NCBI GenBank assembly: GCA_009823505.1
Contig: VZQC01000265.1
Location: 5,080,563-5,144,562, forward strand
Reading direction: 5' to 3'
Length of the DNA: 64,000 nt
Source: Rhizomys pruinosus
Lineage: Eukaryota; Chordata; Mammalia; Rodentia; Spalacidae
Part shown: positions 57,456 through 64,000 of the stretch, piece by piece
How the letters are laid out: every line of letters begins with the position of its first letter
How positions within the stretch are numbered: position 1 is the stretch's first letter
The notes under the pieces: generated by a model
The model's database searches: none
What the model saw: the letters and a program-made list of their open reading frames with translations, nothing else
What the model was told of the DNA's origin: nothing
Translations under genes and position numbers: made by a program

Positions 57456-57592
57456 TGAGACAGGGCTTCCCTATAGCCCCACTATCCTAGAACTCATTAT
57501 GCAGACCAGGCTGGCCTTGAACTCACAGAGATCCTCCTACCTCTGCCTCTCAAGTGCTGGGATTAAAGGTGAGTGCCACCACACTGGGATAT
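57452..57592 (-). mobile_element. B1 SINE
   Basis: Complete reverse B1. Confidence 0.9.
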
Positions 57593-57619
57593 ACTAATTT
57601 TTTATATAGTAATTATACT

Positions 57620-57757
57620 TTTTTTTTTAATAGATAAGGTTTCACTGTGTAGCACTGGCTGACCTGGAACTAGCTGTGTAGACCTGGCTAGCCTGGAACT
57701 CAGAGATCCACCTACTTCTGCCTCCCTTATGCTGAGATTAAAGGCTTGTGCCCCATT
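57620..57757 (-). mobile_element. B1-type SINE, old
   Basis: Reverse B1 core with substitutions (aggtttcactgtgtagcac). Confidence 0.75.
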
Positions 57758-57767
57758 CCCCCCTATT

Positions 57768-57936
57768 AATTTTTCTCTTTTGGTCTTTTGTTTTGAGACA
57801 GGATCTCCCTTTAGCCCCAGCTGGCCTAGAACTCACTGTGTAGACCAGACCAGGGTGGCCTTGAACTCTCAGATGTCCACCTGCCTCTGCCTCCCAGTTG
57901 TTGGGATTAAAGGTGTGCACCACCATGCTCTGCTCA
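57768..57936 (-). mobile_element. B1 SINE
   Basis: Complete reverse B1 with a small duplication (gaccagaccagg). Confidence 0.9.
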
Positions 57937-58156
57937 TGGATATTTTTTGAAATACCACTCTCAGCTCAGCTCTGTGCCACATGCTTAGAAACCTAGCACT
58001 AAAGAGACAGAGAGGCAGGAGAAGTGCAAATTTGAGCCTAGTCATTGTGTAATGAGTATACTAAATTTGTTTTTTCTTAAAGTAGGATTTTCAAGTGTTG
58101 CTCTTAGTGTTCTGGCATGTTCACTATTAGAATGAAGACTGATTGTAATAAATAGA

Positions 58157-59003
58157 ATAGCCAGCTGTGGTGGCTCATGACTTTAATCCCAGCACTCAGG
58201 AGGCAGAGGTGTAGGAAGCTTTCTTTGTAAAGAGCAGGTACCACGTTGCCCTGCTAAGGGAAGGGGAACATAGTACCTGCCTGCAGCCACTGTAGGGAGC
58301 TGGCTTTTCGGCGCAGAGACCAGCCGGCTACTTCTGTAGCCCGGCCTGAGAGGTACTTCCACCTCAGGCCCGTAGCCTGGGACAACAAGACACGTTTCCA
58401 CTCTTGGCTGTGATTTCCCACCTGCCCAGAGACTGCTGACCCCTGGACAGGAATTTCAGGCTGATGGCTGTTAGCCTATCTTCAGCCTCTGCCCACTCAC
58501 AACACCAGCTACCCAGGTTGGTGGTCCGCACTGGGACCTCTTTCCAACCCACTGGCCACCTGAATGAAATGCAGGCCTGGTTTGGCCTGTATGCGCGCAT
58601 AAATTAAAAAATGATGGCCAGGAATTCTGTAATGATGTTAATGGAGAATTTGATATATTGCTTGCTATAGCCTGCTTTTATAAGCCAAAGGACGTCAGTT
58701 CCCAGAGCCAATCACAGGCCCCCCAATTCCATGCCACTGCACACTGCCACCCCACCCAGCATCATGCACCTAGGCCACACTATTTGCTCCTCCTTGGGGC
58801 AGAGTCAGAGAAATCCCCTGACTCCCATCCATGTGGTGCCCTGAGGGGTGCACTGAGAACTAGCCTCCAATGCAAACTAGATCTTCCTATACAGAGGCAG
58901 GCAAATCTTTGTGAATTCAAGGCCAGCCTGGTCTACATACCGAGTTTCAGGTCAGCTGGAGCTGCAGGGAGAACCTGTTTCAAAAAACAAAGGCCAAAAA
59001 TGT
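58157..59003 (+). mobile_element. B1 SINE split by an LTR
   Basis: Left part 58157-58209 and right part 58894-59003 join into one B1 when the LTR and one copy of gagg are removed. Confidence 0.88.
58210..58893 (-). mobile_element. Solo LTR of an endogenous retrovirus
   Basis: 684 bp bounded by tgtaggaag on the left and cttcctataca on the right, which are imperfect inverted ends of the TG...CA type. A 4-bp target-site duplication gagg lies at 58206-58209 and 58894-58897; 4 bp is typical of gamma-type (ERV1/MLV-like) elements. On the - strand promoter signals come in the right order: inverted CCAAT (58713-58708), CRE-like tgacgtc (58697-58691), TATA box ttataaaag (58683-58675). I found no clear AATAAA. 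No retroviral coding region is present. Confidence 0.7.
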
Positions 59004-59184
59004 AGTAATATTCAATACACAGTTCATACAGGACTGTTTTTAAGACTAGTCTTTCATGGAATTGAGGTTTTGCTAAGCTTAGGCTCATTGTAGAAAAGCT
59101 CTTCTTAATTTGGATCAAGGCTTGCTCATTTCTCAAAGTGAAAAAAAAAAAAAAACCACTTTTCCCTTACAGTAATATTTTTAC

Positions 59185-59346
59185 TTTTTTTTTTTTTTTT
59201 TTTGGTCTTTTCGAGACAGGGTCTTCCTGTAGCCCCAGCTGTCCTGAAACTCACTCTGTAGACCAGGCTGGCCTTGAACTCACAAAGATCCACTTGCCTC
59301 TGCCTCCCAAGTGCTAGGATTAAAGGCCTGAGCCACCATGCCTGGC
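59185..59346 (-). mobile_element. B1 SINE
   Basis: Long poly-T, then ggtcttttcgagacagggtc and a complete reverse B1. Confidence 0.93.
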
Positions 59347-59347
59347 T

Positions 59348-59450
59348 TGTTTTTTTTATTTTTTGAGACAGTCTCACTGTATTGCTTAGGATAGCCTCTG
59401 GCTCTTGATCTTCTGCCATACCCTCCCAAGTAGCTAGGACACTCTCCTCA
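59348..59450 (-). mobile_element. Old 7SL-derived SINE
   Basis: gagacagtctcactgtattg and ctcccaagtagctaggac. Confidence 0.5.
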
Positions 59451-59671
59451 GCTAGTGGTAATTCTTTAAATGGAATGGTTATAAAAAAAAAGTTAACATC
59501 TCAATTGTGATTTTATGTGCTGAGGTTTACCATTAAACCAAGTTGAAGATTTATTCTTTGGTGCAGAATGTAACTTTCATGCATTGTGAATATATGCAGG
59601 AGGCTTGTCCTTTATATCAGAATGACAGCCACAAATAACAGCTTATACTTGAGAATTAACTAATTCTGTTT

Positions 59672-59917
59672 GTTTTTTTTTTAATTTTTATTTATTTCGG
59701 TATGTGTATGAATATACTGTCTGCATGCAGGTGTGTGCACCCGTGTCGTGCAATGCCGCGGAGGTCAGAAGAGGGTCTCGGATTCCCCTGGAACTGGAGT
59801 TCTCCTGGAATTGGAGTCTCAGACGGCTCTCGGCCGCCATGTGGGCGCTGGGGATCGAACCCGGGTCCTCTGTAAGAGTGGTCGGCGCTCTTAACCGCTA
59901 GGCCATCTCTCCAGCCC
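59672..59917 (-). mobile_element. B2 SINE, 17-bp-duplication subfamily
   Basis: Complete reverse copy, CpG-rich, flanked by actaattctgttt at 59659-59671 and 59918-59930. Confidence 0.97.
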
Positions 59918-60189
59918 ACTAATTCTGTTTTTATACCTTGGACCAAGGTTTTAGATCAACGCCAGTCCTTCAAGTAGCTTCAGTATGGCCAGTACCCACA
60001 GTAATTGCTTATTTTGTTTTGTCAACACCGAGGCCATATAAAAACTTAATTTAAATAAACAGTTCATGTAAAGAGGATTTTCAATTTAAAATAAAATATA
60101 TTTCTTTGGGGGGTGTTTTTGTTGTGTATTTTGGTTTGGTTTGGTTTAGGATTTTTGTTTTGTTTTTATTTTTTTATTATTTATTTTTT

Positions 60190-60353
60190 TTATAGTTTTT
60201 TCCTTTTTTTGGTATTTTTGAGGCAGGGTCTCCCTTTTAGTACCAGCTGTCCTGGAACTTGTTCTGTAGACCAGGCTGGCCTTGAACTCACAGAGATCCA
60301 CCCACCTCTACCTCCCGAGTGCGGGGATTAAAGGCACATGCCACCATGCCTGG
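60190..60353 (-). mobile_element. B1 SINE
   Basis: Complete reverse B1. Confidence 0.9.
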
Positions 60354-60357
60354 CTTG

Positions 60358-60468
60358 TTTGTTTTGTTTTATTTTGAGTCAGGGTCTCCCTGCAGCCCCA
60401 GCCAGCCTGAAACTTGCTACGTAGACCAGGCTGGCCTTGAACTCACAGAGATCCACCATGCCTGGCTG
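60358..60468 (-). mobile_element. B1 SINE with internal deletion
   Basis: Reverse B1 in which agagatccacc joins directly to atgcctggc. About 40 bp are missing, probably between two ccacc repeats. Confidence 0.85.
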
Positions 60469-60483
60469 ATATAATATATATCA

Positions 60484-61090
60484 CTTTTTTATTGATATTT
60501 TGTCTATTTCATACATCAATTTTCAATTCAGTTTAGGCATATTCCCCTTTCTCTTTCCCTCACCCCACCTCACCCCACCTCACCCCATCCCAGATCATGC
60601 ATTCTGCCATAAGTGTCCTGCATCTTTCAGTCTTTTTTTTTTTGTATGTTTAGGAATTCACATTTTCCTCCTTTATGTTACTCTAAAATATGGATACATA
60701 GTCTCCACTCCTATACAGTAATTACAGAGTCTGAAAATAATTGGTGGGTGGATTCTAGAGCCTGTTGAGAGATTCACATTATAACAACATAGTTGGTTTC
60801 AGATAAACAGAAATATAACCATAATGTCATTCAGCTTGCCTTTCATCTGGGGGATTGGGTGGTAGCATTCACAAATGAGGGAAACCATTCTCTGTCTTTC
60901 TGGGATTGTGTTACTTCACTCATCATAATGGCCTCAAGTTCCATCCATTTACCTGCAAAGTTCATAATGCCATCTTTCTTTACTGCTGAATAGTACTCCA
61001 TTGTGTAGACGTATCACATTTTTGTCACCCACTGGTCTGTTGAGGGGCATTTGGGTTGGTTCTAGCTCTTTGCTATTGTGAAGAGAGCTG
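60484..61090 (-). mobile_element. L1 3' end, antisense
   Basis: Reverse L1: 3' UTR with C-rich tract (cctcaccccacctcacccca, 60560s) and the ORF2 C-terminus (about 61090-60905, including the block FAGKW near 60955). Breaks at 61090, where the next L1 part starts in the opposite direction. Confidence 0.88.
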
Positions 61091-62273
61091 ACAGGAGCAT
61101 TCCTCAACATGATCAAAGCCATATATAGCAAACCCACTGCCAACATCATCCTAAACGGAGAAAAATTGGAGCCATTTCCCTTAAAGGCGGGAACCTGGCA
61201 AGGCTGCCCCCTATCACCACTCCTCTTCAGCACAGTACTTGAAACACTTGCTAGGGCAATAAGACGAGAAGGAAATTAAAGGAGTACTAATTGTGAACGA
61301 AGTTAAGTTATCCCTTTTCGCAGATGATATAATAGTTTACCTAAGGGAGGTTGAAAACTCCACCAGAAAACTTCTAGAACCAATTAAGAGTTTGAGTAAA
61401 GTGTTGGGCTACAAAATTAACCTAGAAAAATCAGTAGCCTTTCTTTACACCAACAATAAACAAGTGGAGAAGGAATATAAGAAGACCTTCCCACTCACAA
61501 TAGCCTCAAAAATAATAAGATACCTGGGAACAAACCTAACCAAAGATGCCAAAGACCTCTACAAAAAAAATTTTAAACCCCTGAAGAACGAGATTGAAAA
61601 TGACATCAAAAGATGGAAAGACCTCCCATGCTCATGGATTGGGAAAATTAATATAGTAAAAATGTCCATTTTATCCAAATTGATATACAAATTCAACACA
61701 ATCCCAATCAAAATCTCTATGAGTTTCTTCACAGACTTGGGGAAAAAAATCCTTAAATTCATATGGAAAAACAAGAGACCCCAAATAACTAAAGCAACCC
61801 TGAGTGATAAATGCAATACAGGGGGGATTGCCCTATCAGACTTCAAACTATATTTCAGGGCCATAGTCATAAAGACAGCCTAGTACTGGCACAAAAACAG
61901 ACCTGTTTACCAGTGGAATAAAATCAAAGATCCAAATGTGAGATCATACAATTTTAGCCACCTCATATTTGACAAAGGGGCAAAAAACCCTCAGTGGAGG
62001 AAGGATAGCATCTTCAGCAAATGGTACTGGCAAAATTGGATCATCATCTGTAGAAGAACAAAATTAAACCCCTACCTCTCACCCTGTACAAAAATCACCT
62101 CCAAGTGGATCAAAGATATCAATGTGAAGCCTGAAACCCTGAAGGTAATAGAGCAAAAAGTTGGCAAAAACCTACAAGACATAGCTGTAGGAAAAGACTT
62201 TCTAAATCAGACAGCAGCTGCACAGGAAGTAAGGTCAACAGTTGACAAATGGGACCTCATAAAACTCAAAAGC
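61091..62273 (+). pseudogene. L1 ORF2 segment (reverse transcriptase), sense
   Basis: Begins inside the RT domain ([19 protein letters not shown], about 61140), then [11 protein letters not shown] (about 61200) and the catalytic FADD (61317-61328). The thumb region runs as one open frame from 61293 to a stop at 61881-61883 that replaces the expected Trp of AWYWHK. Further on are HLIFDKGAKNPQWRKDS and KWDLIKLKS, where it stops abruptly at 62273. The endonuclease and C-terminus are absent here. Non-functional. Confidence 0.9.
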
Positions 62274-62276
62274 TGT

Positions 62277-62699
62277 GAGATCTCCCAAGAACACCTGAAG
62301 CACAGGTAGGTAGGAGCTGGGTGCTTCAGCAAGGTGGATTGTTGTTTGATTTAATCTAGTTATGTTTGGCTTGATTGGCTTCTGTGGCTGTGGGGGCAGA
62401 GTTATCCTCCCAGCTGGTATAAAAGGTGGGTTTGTGTGAGTCTTCAGATCAGAGATCTCTGAAAACCACCCGAAGCATGGGTAGCCCACACCAACTGGGA
62501 TTACGAAGGCATCTGAAGGAGGCAAGCAAAGCAAGCCTTCAACACAGTGAAGAGGCATTTATGACTCACATTGGAATACAGGCAAGGAGAAGCCCATAGG
62601 CCAGGAACACGAAGAGACAACATGGGAAAAGTGCAGGATAATCCCGGACCAAGCTCTACCAACCCTGTGTAAGATTCCTACAGTGGGATCCCCCTGGGG
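62277..62699 (+). promoter_or_regulatory. L1 5' UTR with repeated start and TATA box
   Basis: gagatctc starts at 62277 and again at 62452, each followed by related sequence (aacacctgaagca / aaccacccgaagca), suggesting a monomer of 175 bp plus the start of a second. A TATA box (tataaaag, 62418-62425) lies about 30 bp before the second start. Confidence 0.55.
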
Positions 62700-63718
62700 A
62701 TGGCCCAGGACACAGATATCAGAAGCACAATTGTGAACATACTTAAAGAAGTACAAGATTATAAAGAGCAAATCAAAGAATTAAGAAAAGAGAATGAAGA
62801 ACTCAAGAAGGACCTAGAGAGAGAGAATGACAAACTCTGGAAGGAAGTGGAAACACTGAAAAGATCCCATGCTGAAAAAGATAAGGAAACCAACCATCGA
62901 AGCAAAGAGCTACAGGAAGGGATTGAGAAGCTCCAAATGGAAGTAGAAATACTAAAGAAATCAGAAGAGGAAATAAAAAAGGAAATCAAACACTTGTCTA
63001 ATCAAGAGGAAAGGAATGGGAAAAGCCTCAGAAGCAGAATGGAGGAAGCAGAACAAAGAGTATCAGACCTGGAAGATAACACAGAACAACTAAAAACCTC
63101 AAGGAAAGATTATAAAAACTTTAAAAGTACACAAAACTGGAACAACCAGGAACTGTGGGACAGTATGAAAAGATCAAACCTCCACATCCTAGGAATAGAG
63201 GAAGGAGAAGAATCCTGAGAATGGTATTGATCAGATCTTCAACAGAATAATAGATGAAAACTTCCCCAAACTAAAAAAAGACAAACCAATACAAATACAA
63301 GAAGAACATAGAACTCCAAAAGACAAGATCAGAAAAGAAACTCTCCACTCCACATCATAGTTAAAATGCTAGACACCCAAAACAAAGACAAAATCCTTAA
63401 AGCCACAAGAGAAAAACAACAAGTGACCTATAAGGGGAAACCTATCAGAATTACAACTGACTTCTCAGTGCAAACTATGAAAGTGAGAAGAAGGTGGAAC
63501 AAAGCATTCCCAGTGTTAACAATAGATGCCAGCCTGGGTTACTATACCTAGCAAAAATGTCGACTATAATTGAAGGAGAGAGAAAAACCTTCCATGACAT
63601 AAACAAGATGAAAGAATACATGTCAGGAAAACCAACCCTTCAGAGAATACTTGAAGCAATGCAAAGGACAGAAGAAAGGAGCAACCATCCCCAGGCACCT
63701 AGAAAGAGAAATAAATAA
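62700..63718 (+). pseudogene. L1 ORF1 (RNA-binding protein), frameshifted
   Basis: L1 ORF1 protein forms trimers through a coiled coil and binds L1 RNA in the retrotransposition particle. The ATG at 62700 opens a 172-codon frame made mostly of heptad-like Lys/Glu/Leu coiled coil (about residues 10-130). It then enters the RRM start (ELWDSMKRSNLHILGIEEGE) and stops at 63217. The reading continues in another frame with GIDQIFNRIIDENFPKL (63223 on), shifts again before HIIVKML, and once more near 63530 to end in LLYLAKMS and KPTLQRILEA (stop near 63718). At least three frameshifts make it non-functional. Confidence 0.88.
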
Positions 63719-63759
63719 AAGCATAACTGCAGAAGTAGAAACCTAAACCAAAACTGCAA

Positions 63760-64000
63760 ATGGATAAGGCAAAAGGAAGCAACACAAACCAGTCATAACC
63801 TTAAATATTAATGGACTAAATTCCCCAATCAAAAGACATAGACTGGGAGATTGGATTAGGAAACAGAACCCATTGATACGCTGTCTACAAGAGACACATC
63901 TTACCTTCAAGGACAGGCACCACCTTAAAGTGAAAGGGTAGAAAAAAATATTCCAAGCAAATGGTACCAAAAAGAAAGCAGGTGTTGCTATTTTAATATC
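63760..64000 (+). pseudogene. L1 ORF2 start (endonuclease domain), broken
   Basis: From 63792 the frame reads VITLNINGLNSPIKRHRL, then QETHL, which contains the catalytic Glu of the APE-type endonuclease, then KDRHHLKVKG. A stop (tag, 63939-63941) replaces the usual Trp. The N-terminal part before NING is also out of frame with the nearest ATG (63762). The rest is outside the window. Confidence 0.85.

Larger units (their letters stand above)
62277..64000 (+). mobile_element. L1 LINE with 5' UTR, runs off the window
   Basis: 5' UTR (62277-62699), ORF1 (62700-63718) and ORF2 start (from about 63760). Having a 5' end makes it potentially full length, but both reading frames are broken. Confidence 0.85.

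Noticed and set aside
61293..61883. 196-codon open frame as a possible host gene
   Set aside because: It contains the L1 reverse transcriptase FADD motif and L1 flanks, so it is an ORF2 remnant.
62700..63218. Coiled-coil protein gene
   Set aside because: Position after an L1 5' UTR, the RRM start and the following ORF2 show that it is L1 ORF1, with frameshifts.

Overview
This is nuclear DNA of a muroid (mouse-, hamster- or vole-like) rodent. It is packed with SINEs that occur together only in such genomes: B1 (7SL-derived), B2 and B3 (tRNA-derived), ID and B4-like composites. It also carries several L1 LINE copies, old mammalian MIR and L2-like remnants, and long CA, GA and TTTC microsatellites. 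I cannot name the species. Two lineage marks may help: a B2 subfamily with an internal 17-bp duplication, and B1 tails carrying the block aaaaagacc.

Layout. 1-28,300 is non-coding DNA with SINEs, microsatellites, a 52-bp tandem repeat (17,773) and an unnamed L1-mobilised repeat here called X (18,361 and 19,802). 28,370-29,160 is a CpG island, the only host promoter I can support. It has GC boxes, a GCC trinucleotide run, a probable non-coding first exon on the + strand ending in a consensus splice donor at 28,624/28,625, and a possible divergent donor on the - strand at 28,300. From 28,625 to the window end I see no convincing further exon, so most of the right half may be a very long first intron. 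The host gene could not be identified.

34,985-38,570 is a 5'-truncated antisense L1 with a B2 inside it. 43,700-44,210 and 49,416-49,675 hold two copies of a fused SINE, B2 head joined to B1. 46,900-48,760 is a sense L1 3' part, again with a B2 inside. 50,020-50,986 is a composite retro-insertion flanked by one target-site duplication. 58,210-58,893 is a solo LTR inside a B1. 60,484-64,000 is a pile of three L1 segments. The last has a 5' UTR with a TATA box, a frameshifted ORF1 and the start of a broken ORF2, and runs off the window.

No intact protein-coding gene was found. The open frames are L1 remnants, SINE read-through or GC-rich chance frames. Many SINEs have perfect 12-18 bp target-site duplications, so insertion order can be read directly. 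Repeat family names are from recognition by eye, without a database.
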